DNA of 64,000 nucleotides from Macropodus opercularis. Lineage: Eukaryota > Chordata > Actinopteri > Anabantiformes > Osphronemidae. Location of the stretch: the NCBI GenBank assembly GCA_030770545.1, contig CM061100.1:4905501-4969500 (forward strand), given 5' to 3'. Each line of letters opens with the position of its first letter. The first letter of the stretch is position 1. The notes under the pieces were generated by a model, which was not told where the DNA came from, ran no database searches, and worked only from the letters and a program-made list of their open reading frames with translations. A program made the position numbers and the translations under genes. This document shows, in pieces, positions 1 through 11,328 of this stretch.

Positions 1-920
1 GGAAAGCTGGGGGTAGGGGAGGACCGACCGGATCCATTTCCCCTCTCGCAGCGTGGATGCTTTCAGCAGCATTGACTGTAAAAACAGGAGCCCTCAGCTT
101 TAATGCAGTTAATGCAATGTGACGCTGGTCACAGATACTGTAGGCTTTGTTCAGGCGAGCTACAGTAGGTGTCACATGATGGCAATCATCCTGGATAACT
201 TGATTATTTCACCAAGTACTGCAGCTTTTTCATTCAGCCCTGAAACTAAATTTAACGTTTGGTTTAATGTGGCCCATAAATAACAGGAGGACCACGAATT
301 ATACCTTTATGGTTTTGGGCAACAGGGTTTGTCCCATTTTTTCATTCACTTCACACCTTGAAGGGCCAGGGCTCAGCATCATCACTCCTCATGGTAGTGA
401 CTCACTGCCGGCATGATTGCATTCACAGCTCTTGCAGTTGTGCGCCTTTAAAACATGTCTGATGGCTGAACAACACTGACATGAGATTTGGTGATGTCTC
501 CTTTCTCCTTTTCCACCATTTCACTAACGGCGAGCGAAAACTGCCACAGAGCTCGCACAGATGCACAATGTACAGAAATAACACATCACCGTGGTTACAA
601 AAGCACAACGCGGTGGCACCACGTACACAAGACGTCAAGAAAGATCTTACAAATGTATTTTTCCACAAGCAAACAATCCTGATAACTGCTATTTTTATTT
701 CTCTGTGCAGATTTGTCTGTTTTGTGGTTGCTACTTATTTGCTCAGCTTTATGCTGTAGCCAACCTGCATACACCCACTCAGGGGCTTGTTGTGATATAC
801 ATCATCCCTCCCTATCCCTTCCTGCAGGTAGCGAAGCTTGAATCATCGAAAAGCTGAATGAACTGAACAGATGGGTCAAGAATGGGAAGATGAAAACAGA
901 ACAGAAACGAGACCACCAAC
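1..920 (-). other. shc3: shc3 intron 1 (partial)
   Basis: This is the stretch downstream (on the minus strand) of the first coding exon of shc3. The exon ends just before a GT dinucleotide and no sequence resembling the next Shc PTB exon is visible on the minus strand down to base 1, so intron 1 must run out of the window. Open frames on either strand here have no recognisable domain and biased, low-complexity composition; I treat them as chance. Confidence 0.7.
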
Positions 921-1559
921 CTTCACAATGTATGTCACTCCTGGACCAGAGATCTTCTCATTAGAGTGTAGCCATCCTCTGGAGGGTTTGTTCACCAGGC
1001 CAGCACTTCCACCTGGATTCCAGTCCTCTCCGCCGGGCTGGAGCTCGTCCAGCCTGCTCTTCTTGCTCATGTTGATCACAGGCTCCAGCTGTGAGCAAGG
1101 GGTGGAATGAGAGGCCAAGCTGCACAGAGAGCCGCCCACACCAGAGGCGGCTGCTGCCGCTGCTGCTGTCGCTGCACTGGGGCTTGGGCTACCAGAGCTG
1201 CCGGAGCCCGAGCCCCCACCCCCCTGCAGCTTTGACACAGCCAGGTCCTTGACAGCCGAGGGCAGGCCCTTGATGCCCAGCAAGCTGCCCGAGTTGCTGA
1301 ATTTCAGGCCGGACACCTTGTTGATGAGGGTGCAGAGGATGGTGCCTCCATCTTCTAGGTGGTCAGAGCCGTGGCTGGTTGGGGTGCTGGAACCAGTGGT
1401 TGAGGAGGACTGGACCTCAGTCGGGGGTGTGTATGGCGTCTCAGCTGCAGAATGGGGGGAGGCCGAGACCTTGGGGTTCATGGACAGGCCGTGGAGAAGC
1501 TCATCGACGGATGTCACTGACTCATTCCTGAAGCGGTTGTATTTGGTACGGTGAAGCAT
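921..1559 (-). CDS. shc3: shc3 first coding exon (neuronal Shc adaptor), partial
   Basis: Shc proteins are cytoplasmic adaptors that bind phosphotyrosine on receptors through a PTB and an SH2 domain and recruit Grb2; Shc3 (Rai/N-Shc) is the neuronal member. The exon encodes 213 residues. It opens with the CH2-type start MLHRTKYNRFRNESVTSVDE, close to the p64 start of mammalian SHC3. A Ser/Gly/Ala-rich linker with a nine-residue alanine run follows, then an internal Met at about residue 164 that matches the shorter p52-type start, and the exon ends in the first PTB strand (GWLHSNEKISGPGVTYIVK). It stops in phase 0 at the usual Shc PTB exon border, with donor GTTGGT. I chose the Met at 1559 by homology; an in-frame ATG lies 19 codons upstream at 1616. 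The remaining exons are outside the window. SHC1 or SHC2 is less likely given the start sequence and the neighbours cks2 and sema4d. Confidence 0.88.
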
Positions 1560-3713
1560 ACCCTTCTCTCTCTTGCCTCTCTCCACCAACTGACACGCAC
1601 AGCCTGCCTCTTTCACAAGTGTGCTGGCAGACGTGGCTGAGCTGTACTGATTACCCTCTTTTGTAACATAGCAGCAGCGGCAAAGGCAGCGAATGTCTTT
1701 TAGAAATCACAGGCCACCTGACTGTAATTTTCTGTATTGAGGTTACAGTGGTGCTGTTGGTGTTGAGCCGCTCCTGCTGCTGCTGTCGCCAAAGTCCAAT
1801 CTATGCTCAGTCAAATCCAGAGCTACAATCCAGTCCTTCAGATACAGTCCATGGAAACCCACAACTGAAGCACAGGACGGAGAGGATGGAGGGGAAAAAA
1901 GGCTGCCAGTGTTGTGGCCCGGCTTGTTGGCTTGTGGTGATGCTGCTGATTTCTGTCCTCAAAAATCCAAAAAGTACAAGAGCAGAGAGAGGTCTATGTT
2001 GCCGATGATCACGGACACTGCGAGGGAAAAGCAAATACTCTCTACTGACTGCTGCCTGCCTGCCTGCCTGCCAGCTCAGAGCTAAAGCATGACTCACTGA
2101 TCTGAGAAAACCTTCTCAACAAAAGGCTTGCTGAACACTGCAAATCACTTCCTGTTGCAGGGAGAAAAAACCTCCCACTTACAGCACACTAGGACCAATC
2201 AATTTTTAAATTCCCCAGCCTGAAATTTAGTCTGTTATTCTTTTCCTCTTATTTGTTTTTCCGAGAAAAGGAAATGAGGAAAGATTATTACTTAACTTCA
2301 GAAAAAAATATTCATAATAATTTGTTAAAATTTGTGTTCTCAGCTGTTATGTCTTAAATTCATGAGCAAATACAATTCGCAATCCAAGGATTTCAGACTT
2401 AATAAAGTAAGCACAGAATTTTGAATGAATTAAATAAAGCAAAAGCAAAAGCTAGCATTCATTTAACTGACAGATACAATCACAGTAACTGCCACAAAGC
2501 ACATTAGTCTGATTCCAAAATAAAATAAATAAATGTGTCATTTTCCTTGAAAGTGTAAAACGAGCCTCCGTAAATCACTGAAAGACAAAGGACAGTGAAA
2601 CTTTAAGATAACTAGAAATACGTAATGTCGCCAGTATCCATGTTAATTTAAAACAACTGCAAAGTCACTCGTCTAAATCTCAGGTTAGTATTCTTCAAAA
2701 ACCTACGGCTAAACAGTGCACTTGTTTTCTTTGCAAAATATTTATAACTAGCCATTGACGCAGGAGTCAATGACTTTTTAAAATAACACTATTTTGCCAC
2801 AATGTATAATATTAATTATCCACATTCTGTAAGAAGGCATTAAAAATTCAAAGCATAAAAACAAACTGTATGAACGACATGTTTCTCAGGCAGGTGAATC
2901 AATGACACAACCGAAAGGGTGAGAGAAAAAACCCAAGAGTCTCCTTAAACCAGCAGCAATGAAGCATCTTTGTCTCCCTGGTAGCAGAAAGCACACAGCC
3001 AGGCACCATTCATGTAAAATGTCCTCAGGAGCATCTACCGAAGCCGAAAGAGTGACACTCATTCATAAGCAGCTTCCGCTCTCATTCTGCTGCAGATTTC
3101 GCACTGCAGTCCCTCCCAACATCTCTCTTTCCTGCCTGGCAAATATAGAAAAAAAAGACAGCACGTCTGCCTTCTCTCCTCAGAAACAAAGGCAAACACA
3201 AAAGCAGGGAAGAGAAGACAAACCCTCGCAAATCAAAAGAGGAGGCAAAAAGACAAAGGAGAAAAAGAGCAAAGGACAAAAAAGCATGCAATATTTAGTC
3301 TTTATGTGAATGAAATAGCAGGCTGGCATACCAATGTTTCTGTGAATGGAAGCAAGGCCTTTCTGCCTCTGCAAGGCAATCCCTAGGGATGGCATGGTCT
3401 TATCCAATGAGGAGCCGGCTGGATGACTCATTCAGGGGAGGCTTGCAGAATAGTGGAAGAGACCATTTTAAATGCAGGTGTACATTTTGTTTTCTCTTAA
3501 ATGCCCTTCAAAAATGCACATACATGATCAGAAAATGGATGTTTGCATAACATAATAAGACCATATTTGGTTGAAAATAAAAAAATTATTTAAAAAAAGC
3601 CCTCAAAACACAAAACAGAAGTAAAAACAGCACCCCTGTGATTTTGATTGTCACCATTATCAGCATTTTTCACATTCGTGTGAACAGTTACCACCTACAC
3701 ATTTAATTACTTA

Positions 3714-3740
3714 TTTACTGTTTATTTGCACAGCGCCAAA
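3714..3740 (-). repeat. Retroposon 3'-tail-like fragment
   Basis: Read on the minus strand, this contains a segment of the type GGCGCTGTGCAAATAAA, which resembles the 3' tails of fish LINE/SINE families of the form 'GGCGCTATATAAATAAA'. Only a tail-sized piece is recognisable. The family assignment is from memory. Confidence 0.35.
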
Positions 3741-4752
3741 TAGTACAAATGCACCAGACTAAGACATACATTTTGGCAGATATGACTGCATATAATTACA
3801 TTACATGATTAAAACATTTGTGTTAAAAATTAAAAATCAATTGCTAAATTATTTTATATATTTAACATTTGTGTGAATAATGCAAAGTTCTAATTATTGC
3901 CGATTGCAAATATATGACTCTATAAGGCTGTGAGTCAGTGGTCATGACTATTTTTCAGAGCAGCAGCTAAGATATTTACTATATCAGGTGATTTTGTGAT
4001 GAAATTATCAGCATATGGAACTGGGAAACCGCACTTGTGTTACTTTGGGTGTTTATTGATTTGATAAACTTTGATACAAACTGGCTATTAGTGCTCTAAA
4101 ATAAACAAAACTTTGGGTGACGATCTGGTAGCTGTGTCAAGCTGAGTCAGTTCTGTATGGAAGCTCTGAAACGTCAACATTAAAATGAAATAATTTTACA
4201 TAACTGATCTTTAGTATGTTTCAGTTTTCACTTATATTAGAATGACATTACATTTTTAGCTAATAGCACATCAGATCATACCAGTATTCTATGAAAAATA
4301 ACCAAGCATTGAGGTTCTTGTTGCTTGTTCTTGGGTTGATGCAGTAGGACGCACAGCATGGAGCTTCCTGTTTGGTATGATGGCATCCAACTGTGGACAG
4401 GTTACATAATGGCCTTTAATAAATAATACACAAGGTCACAGACTTGAAAAGATTTACAGTCCACTGAAAATAGTGCAATGAACATATTGTATTGACATAA
4501 TGTGCATTTATCAGAAATTAGTTTCTATCCATCAGCTCTATCAAATCTAAAATATTATTTTATAGTCCTCCTCACAACCTCCTGATCCAGATCTATCATG
4601 AGCTCATCCTTCCATATTATCCCAACAGAAGATGTTTTGTCTCTTTTAATAATACTTGTATGCTTTAAGTATTCCTTGTTGATAAAGCTTTTAATTAGAG
4701 CTGGCTCAGGTGACTCTGAACCATGTTATGCGAGTACTATATAGACCAATTT

Positions 4753-4780
4753 GGTGCAATATAAATGAACTGACTTGAAC
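4753..4780 (+). repeat. Retroposon 3'-tail-like fragment
   Basis: The stretch GGTGCAATATAAATGAACTG followed by ACTTGAAC resembles the common fish retroposon tail 'GCGCTATATAAATAAACTGAATTGAA'. No body of the element is recognisable upstream, so it is a short relic. Confidence 0.4.
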
Positions 4781-5254
4781 TCGCCTGAATTAGGTTATTC
4801 AGATAATCAAAGAACTATAAGACAGTATTACAGATTTAAGATTGACTTCCTATAATAAGTTAAACACTTGGAATTGAATATTAGACATATATTATGAGCA
4901 AATGAGAAAGGAGAGACAGAGGAAAAGAGCATCCATTGGCAAGGAAAGCAGCAGACACTTCTACTTGACTACTGTTGCCAGGTTACCAAAAACATTAAAA
5001 AAAAAAAGCAAGAGTTATTTTCAGACTAGCTAGAAACAAAATAACCAGTGTTACAGAAAGCGCAGACACATGCAACTGTTTTTGTATTATTAAAATTCTC
5101 ATGATTTACAGTAATAAAAATCTACAGAGATTTATCTCATGATTCCGGTTTGTAGTGTTTGAGAAGAGCTTTATCATTCACACGGAAATGGAAATAAGTT
5201 ATGATGATATAAGTTTGTTGCAAGAATTTTATTTGAGAACAGAGAATTATAGAT

Positions 5255-5273
5255 AGACAGACAGACAGACAGA
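5255..5273 (+). repeat. (AGAC)n microsatellite
   Basis: About four and a half tandem copies of AGAC, preceded by AGAT units. It is simple-sequence DNA in the shc3-cks2 spacer. Confidence 0.8.
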
Positions 5274-5880
5274 TATTAAAAGATCAGTAAAAAACAAAAC
5301 ATAGATGTCAAAGGAAACCTGTCTTGATAACCTACTTGAAGAGAGTGCAGTGATGTAATAATTTCCTTTGTAGCCAATAATATCCACAGCCTTGAGAGCT
5401 TATTTTCATAATCGGTCTGTGCATCCTTTCAGCCTTCTGTGAACAGTTTGTTAAACAAAGCAGACCCAGCAACTCCTATATGCCTCATTTCATACACTAT
5501 ATCGCTTACTCTAATTTGTAGTGTACATTTGCAGTTTCAAACAATGGTAACACAGATGTTCACACAATACAATCTTTCATTAAAGACATTAACACTTGTT
5601 ATTATACATGTGTTTTATGAAGCTATACATAATTTAATCAATTCTTAGAGTACAGTTGAGTCTCCAGTAAACAGTAACCACTTTTTACTAAAGTAACTAC
5701 TTTTACTGCCAAAAATAAATGTGGTATAAATCAAACAATAAAAAGTTAGATTCGAGCGCAGATGTGGTGAATACATTTTCTAAATGTGACGTTATAAAAA
5801 TACATGTAATAGTTAAGGATTTAAAACATTAAAATGATCTTAAATTTTAACGTTACTCACCTGTTCGTGTTGATTTCCTA

Positions 5881-6012
5881 GTCATGTGACCTGCGTCATC
5901 CAATCAGATCGCGTGTTCAATTTACGCGCAGAGAGCTCGACGTGAGTTGTGATGTCCAGTTTAAAGGTTCGCGTTAGTTTGCGGGTTACGTTTTTGGAAA
6001 TAATCTGGAAAT
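5881..6012 (+). promoter_or_regulatory. cks2: cks2 promoter region
   Basis: The 130 bases before the cks2 ATG become GC-richer than the AT-rich spacer to the left. They hold an E-box-like TCATGTGAC at 5882-5890 and a CCAAT box (CCAATCAG) at about 5900-5907. CCAAT boxes bound by NF-Y are typical of G2/M-expressed genes, which include CKS genes. The transcription start is inferred to lie between about 5910 and 5980; no TATA box is evident. Confidence 0.4.
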
Positions 6013-7045
6013 ATGTCTCGCAATCAGATTTACTACTCGGACAGATATAGAGACGACCACTATGAGTACAGGTAAACAAAATGCATCACAAAGCGAATAA
6101 AACCAACACTTTGTGTTTTTTTACATTTCTATTACAGTTAAACACTAATCTCGACTCATGTATTGTGTGTTTAATAAATGCAAAATGCGGACTTTAATGT
6201 TGCCCCGTGTGGCCGTCGAGGCAGCAACAGCGCCGCTACGTGTTTGGTACCAGCGGGTGTCTTCTGCTGCTCGGCCTTAGGGGGCAGCATTGAGCCCGCT
6301 CGGCTTTTATTGCGTAGAAGAAGAAGTAGTGAAACAACACTTCCTGGCCGGAATGACGTCAAGTAACATGCTTTCAGATAGGTTTGAACCGTAATTGGCA
6401 GTTTTGCAAGAAAGAGAGAGAACAGGCAACTAAAACGGGCTCATTAGCAAAATAATTATCCTTTGTAAGTCTGTCTTGTCATTATCGTTGTTCAAACAGC
6501 CAAACCCACGCGATAAAACCCTATTGGCACTATGTAATGTAAATATGAGCTTAGTCATATTAAGCTTCAGAAATACAAACCAGTCACTGTAGGCAGGAAA
6601 TGGTGACTGGTCAGGACATTTGTGTTTATTTTTAACAGGTCACAGTTAAGGATTTTTGTAAGTATTAAATATATTAAAAGCGCATGGCTCTTATCATTAT
6701 CTTTTACCTTTCATCACAGACATGTTGTTCTGCCGAGGGAAATGGCCAAATACATCCCAAGACCGCATTTGATGTCTGAAGACGAGTGGAGACAACTAGG
6801 AGTGCAGCAGTCCCAAGGATGGATCCATTATATGATTCACGAACCAGGTACTGGGGAGGTAGTTAATACCACATCACTATGTAAATGTTTGCTCTTCTAC
6901 TTGATGCCAGAATCATTTCAACGCAGTGTTTTAAAAGCATCTTAACAGTTATTGTCTTGGGTTGACAGCGTTGTGATTTGTATCCTGTTGTTTACATTCA
7001 GAGCCTCATATTCTTCTCTTCAGAAGACCTTTACCCACGGACTGA
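6013..7045 (+). CDS. cks2: Cyclin-dependent kinase regulatory subunit (Cks2/Cks1 type)
   Basis: Exons are 6013-6071, 6720-6847 and 7002-7045; phases match at both junctions and the product is 76 aa. Cks proteins are small cyclin-dependent kinase partners that bind phosphothreonine on substrates and help multisite phosphorylation and anaphase-promoting complex function. The protein starts MSRNQIYYSDRYRDDHYEYR, contains HLMSEDEWRQLGVQQSQGW, and carries the diagnostic beta-hinge HEPEPHILLFRRPLP before a short TD ending. Length and three-exon structure fit the family (79 aa in mammals). The DDHYEYR and LPRE stretches and the flanking shc3 and sema4d favour cks2 over cks1b, but the two paralogues differ little. 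Intron 1 is 648 bp and contains a CTCF-like motif. Confidence 0.93.
6272..6290 (+). promoter_or_regulatory. Candidate CTCF-binding motif in cks2 intron 1
   Basis: CGGCCTTAGGGGGCAGCAT fits the vertebrate CTCF core pattern (GGCC, two variable bases, AG, then GGGGGC with AGC) closely. This is a motif match only; binding is not shown by sequence. Confidence 0.4.
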
Positions 7046-8082
7046 CACCATCCTACAGTGATCCATCTGGAAGACATCTCCAGCGCTTTTATTATTCAGT
7101 AATTGTTTGTTTTTGTTGTGGATTAACTGTTTTCTTTGTAACTTCTCTTTTGTTAAATGCAACATATGTTCTTGTCCAGTAGGTGTCAAATCAGAATACA
7201 GCTTCTAATGTATTTGCACAACATTTCTCATTCATTTTGACTTTTTTTTTAAAGATTATTTTTATTAATAATTCAATTTCTTTCCCCCCCTACATGGCTC
7301 GTGTGTTATATTTAAGGGTGCTCCTTTATCACAAGAGGGTGCTGTGGCTCCAGTTCTGGTAGGTGCAATGGCACTTGAGAAAACATATAGAAATACAGAC
7401 GTTTGGGTGTTGAATCATTTGCATATATATTTTCATAATGTCTATCTTATTTTTTTCTATCCATAATTGTCCATTAATAAATGCCTGAGGTTTGAATGTC
7501 TTAGTGACAAGCTTTATAATGTACCTTGTAGACACCAGTCTTGGAGGAAAATCTTGTCACAATTCAACTCTAGTTCAATGCTGCTGGAAAAATCTAAATA
7601 TGTGAATATTTTGATATCAATGCTTGCAAATATATCAGATGTGATGTATGATGATGCAATGTTAGTCTGTGAGAAGATTCTATGTTTGAATTATTCCCAT
7701 GGCAACAGCCAGTAGAGTCCTAAGCAGGACGTTGCCGTCTAACAAATCAACCGTGCCCTTTTTGAGTTTCTTAGGGTTGTAGTGATACAATCAAAATGTC
7801 AAGCGTAAGAGGTAATCTGTGGCTGAAAGGAATCCTTCCTCCCACAGTAGCATACCCCATTTCTGAGATCAAATCTTGTGAGCCTGGGCTTTGACTCTGG
7901 AAGGAAACTTAAATGCCCAATAAAAAATACATTTGCTGTATAATCCGACATGCAATCGTAAACTGCAAGGACCAAACCAAGTCTTTGGAAAGCAGTAGAT
8001 GTGCAAACCCTGGGAAATAAACCTCAATGTAAACAGGCCTAGACCGAATCATTACATTTATCAGAATCCTTTTTACACCACT
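7046..8082. other. cks2 3'UTR and gap to sema4d
   Basis: The cks2 3'UTR begins at 7046. An AATAAA signal at 7476-7481 on the plus strand is the best candidate for its poly(A) site. From about 7500 to 8082 no coding similarity is visible. In mammals SECISBP2 lies between CKS2 and SEMA4D; nothing resembling it is seen here. The gap lies between convergent transcripts: cks2 on plus, and the sema4d alternative end on minus. Confidence 0.5.
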
Positions 8083-8088
8083 TTTATT
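8083..8088 (-). promoter_or_regulatory. sema4d: Poly(A) signal for the alternative sema4d end
   Basis: TTTATT on the plus strand reads AATAAA on the minus strand, about 325 bases after the stop codon of the alternative secreted sema4d module. It is well placed to end that transcript. Assigned by position and motif only. Confidence 0.4.
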
Positions 8089-8411
8089 GTTCCATAGAAG
8101 CACTGCTTTCAGGATGTACTGTTATCAGTAAAAATAGATACATGCATTTTTGATAGAAAGGTAGCCCACATGTTCTCAACCAATGAGCTCCATCAGGATT
8201 GGTAGGAGTCCCAGCACCATCAACACAAACAGGCGAGCCTCTACAGAAGACAGTCTTCTGTTGTGAAATCTTTGCTTCACAGTCCGAACTCCAGTGTACA
8301 AAGTGACACTCTTGAAAACTTTACGATGAGGTTCAGTGTCAAAGGTGTGATCTGCCTGGACTGGCGATCAAATTCACAACCAAGATTCAGTCAGTGAAGT
8401 TAATGGCATCT

Positions 8412-10358
8412 TCACAGAGTCTGGTCGCCTTCACAGCTTTCCTGAGGAGGGAAAACAGTTGTACTGTATAAGCAGCAGAATGTTTTGCAATAAAGAAACT
8501 CGCAAAACTTCGAGCTGCCACAGTATAAAACAAAATCTGGAAAATTGCAAAATGGTCAAATGTTCATATGCATGACTCATGTTATTTTCTTATTGGGGGG
8601 ATCCAATGAGTGGTTAAAAGAAAACATGGTACAGAAAATAAAAATTAATATTAGATGAGAAATTGTAGTTCAGAAAGCTGGTAAAAAAAAAGTATTAGCT
8701 GAATCACTGCCTTTTAATTCAGATTCTCTGCTCAGAAATATGTGAAAAACGTTGTTGCACAATCATTTTCAGAAAACGAAAGCTATTGAATTCACGTCTG
8801 TGCTTCGCTAGTCTTGAGGAAAAAAACCTGATAATAATTAGCCCAAACATGCAGAGCATGAACTCAGGAGAAAATACACTCGCATGCAAAAACAGACCTA
8901 CCCAGGCCTTTTCCCATCTTTTTAGCAGCTGTTCGTGCTCTGTGAGTGCACCTCTCCATTGGTTCAAATCTCTGGCTGGAATGCTCTCCTCATCTGTCAA
9001 TAACAACATCTTTAATGGTTGCAGATTAAACCATTACATGCGTCACCCATGGTGAAAGCAAACACACTGGGAATTGTGTACAACTACAATCCCCCCCCCC
9101 ACAGCCACACAAAAACCAGGTCCAGGCCAGATACCTCCGACAGCAAGGTGGAGGTCGACCTCTGACATGTCATTGCCTGTGCTGGCCTCAGCGACACAGT
9201 GGTAACGCGCATCCTTGATCAGCGGCCCCTCTCGGAGCCAGCTGCTCACCAGCGCCACTTTCTGACCCAGGGGCTGGCGATGCTCCATTACAGGCGTGTC
9301 CAGGCTGTGCCCATTTATTAACCAGTGAATGTGGACGTCACTGGGCCCTGAGGGATAGAATCAGACTTCGAGTTGACCCCGATGGTCGCCACAAAGACAC
9401 TATACATGTGTGAATGCTTGGCTTTGGCCAGTCCGCTTCTGGCATCCAGTTGTTATGACAGAGTAGAACTGTTAATATTGCTGCACTCCAATTCCTTTAT
9501 TTTGCAGGGAGTGAAACAACATGCAAAAACCAAGTCAACAAACTTAAAACAAGCCACTGTTGAAAGAATTTGACAGTTTATTTGGCTTCTCTACCACGAG
9601 CCCGAAAATTTCACCTAAATTTATGTACATCCTCAAAACGCATGTCCTATATACACAAACGTATTTACAGGCACAAATGATCCAGATAAAAGTACTGAGA
9701 CATGAGACGTATGAGCCTAATATACTTTGTTTTGAGAAAAGGACTCCACGTTAAATTTACGTTTACATTACACTGTTACACCAGTAATTGACGCAGAATT
9801 TTGACATTCAGATCACAAAAAGGCAATTTTATATCATATTCCAGCTTCTTAAACATTCACTCATTTTATAGGTTCCTTGTGAGAGTCTTGAAAATTGAGA
9901 TGAACCGTTGTCAGATGTGTTAAAGCAAAGGTCAGCCGTGCTTTGAACAAATCCAAAACCGCACACATGCACTTAGTTAGTTTATGCTTGGAAGTGATGC
10001 CATGCAACATGTAAAAAGGGGAGAGAATGAGTAAAAAGAACAAAAGTAAGGGTTAGAAATGTGAGAGATTTCCTAACCAAGCAGGGGGACAGTTGGGTTT
10101 TGGGACCAAAGCAGGGTCATTGTCACAGACACCACTCACCCAAGGCGAGGCAGAAGAGCATGAATGCCTCCTGGGCATGAACCCCCCATGCCTGGTCTTT
10201 CAGCAGGGGAGGCAGTAGTCTCACCTCTGCCTCCTGAGCACCCACACTGTGGGGCTGGGCAGAGGAGGAGGTGGAAGAAGAGGAAGAGGAGAAGGAAGGG
10301 AGGTCGAAGGGAGTGCTACTTCCAGAGGAGGACAGAGAAGTGTCGACAGGAGAGGAGG
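8412..10358 (-). CDS. sema4d: sema4d alternative 3' module (secreted isoform, Ig domain without membrane anchor)
   Basis: Four exons on minus: 10140-10358, 9135-9347, 8902-8993 and 8412-8441. Phases run 1-1-1-0 without a break. The first starts with two bases after AG and so joins sema4d exon 13 (which ends in phase 1) exactly as the membrane exon does. It encodes a Ser/Thr/Pro-rich linker (many TCC/TCT codons), then one Ig domain split over exons 1 and 2: first Cys in FMLFCLAL, Trp in HIHWLINGH, second Cys in ARYHCVAEA. Next come a short charged helix (QWRGALTEHEQLLKRWEKAW) and the end ESCEGDQTL. No transmembrane segment is present. Spliced to exons 1-13 this gives about 736 aa with a signal peptide, Sema, PSI and this different Ig, presumably secreted. 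I recall a short human SEMA4D isoform of similar length, but not its sequence. Confidence 0.78.
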
Positions 10359-11328
10359 CTGTGAGGGAAGGAGTGATGGAGAAGAGTATTGAGGTAAAAG
10401 CCAAACGAGGGAGGACATGCACAGAAAAGGTAGACGAATGAATGAGCAATAGGATCTAAAACCACAGTGGCAATAAATAAAATGAACTAAACAAAAGTGG
10501 AGGATCGAAACTAATTACACAATGGCTAAAGGATAAATAATAAAGTACCACAAGTGACTCATCATAGTACTTCATTAAAATAATAGAAATGTTTCAGATT
10601 GTATCCAGGGCTTTTTTTTTTTTTTTTATAATCATGTCACATTGTACAGACGTGTTATCAACAGACCACATAAGGGAAGGTGACTAGCAACAGGTTACTG
10701 AACTGGAAGCTCACAGGTCGTAGGAATGTTAACGGGGAGGACCAACTTAAAATAGAGAGACTCACTGTCACTCAGGACAGCGCTACACAACAGTGGTTTG
10801 TTTAATTCCAGCATTTTATTGATTCATGCAAGTCGGCATTTGTCCACTTGTCCTTTTCTGTCCTTCAGACCCCACACTGCCGTCCCCTGGGTGAGATTAA
10901 GGCCCACATATTCCGCGCTGCAGACGGCGACCCTGTACAACAAAGCAAGGCTACAACACTGAACATCTTCCCTGAGAAATGACTGAAATGCTGAAGCGCT
11001 TACCCAAGTAGCCAACATACTGCTTTGAAAAAGAACGACGCAAAAGCTTGAAGAGATTTTTTTTTTTAAACTCAGGCTGTACAAAAACATGATTCCAATT
11101 TGGAAAACATTACAAGAACTTACCAATTTGGTAAAGAACGTTTCCAATTTGGAACTTAGAAAATAGCTTCACTTGCTGCACTAAGCTTCTATGAGTTTCT
11201 GCTTCATCATCAAAAGCCTGACTCCATGTACTCAACACACTTCAGATGGCACCTTTCACTGAGCATTCTTTGATAGATGCAAGAGCACGACCTCCTAAAA
11301 CAGCCGTAACCGTGGCTTCGCGCCAGCA
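10359..11328 (-). other. sema4d: sema4d membrane-form 3'UTR
   Basis: This lies downstream of the membrane-form stop codon and upstream of the alternative exons. A minus-strand AATAAA (TTTATT on plus) at 10815-10820 probably ends the membrane transcript about 500 bases after its stop. The remaining part to 10359 is intron for the alternative isoform; its acceptor is preceded by a pyrimidine-rich stretch. A plus-strand poly(T) run sits at about 10612-10627. Confidence 0.5.

Larger units (their letters stand above)
1560..5880. other. shc3 5' flank and shc3-cks2 intergenic region
   Basis: Divergent spacer between shc3 (minus) and cks2 (plus). The first 500 bases beside shc3 are GC-richer and probably contain its 5'UTR and promoter; a short run of TGCC units lies at about 2053-2071. 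From 2100 to 5850 the DNA is AT-rich. I found no spliced coding pattern. Two retroposon-like 3' tails (3714-3740 and 4753-4780) and a short AGAC microsatellite (about 5255-5273) are listed separately. Open frames here, such as 2959-3309, are Lys/Ser-rich and have no recognisable similarity. Confidence 0.6.

Noticed and set aside
1..920. Search for shc3 exon 2 (PTB continuation) on minus
   Set aside because: No minus-strand frame resembles the expected PTB sequence after GVTYIVK; intron 1 is taken to leave the window.
2959..3309. 116-codon open frame on plus
   Set aside because: Lys/Gln-rich end from A-rich DNA; no similarity, no splice context and no promoter.
6171..6366. Overlapping open frames on both strands in cks2 intron 1
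   Set aside because: They lie in an intron of a confidently assigned gene, mirror each other across strands, and code nothing recognisable.
10164..10364. Arg/Lys-rich open frame on plus
   Set aside because: Antisense of the Ser-rich alternative sema4d exon; its basic composition is just the complement of TCC/TCT codons.
10612..10627. Poly(T) run as the tail of an inserted retrocopy
   Set aside because: No gene-like sequence or target-site duplication flanks it; it is more simply a homopolymer near the sema4d 3' end.
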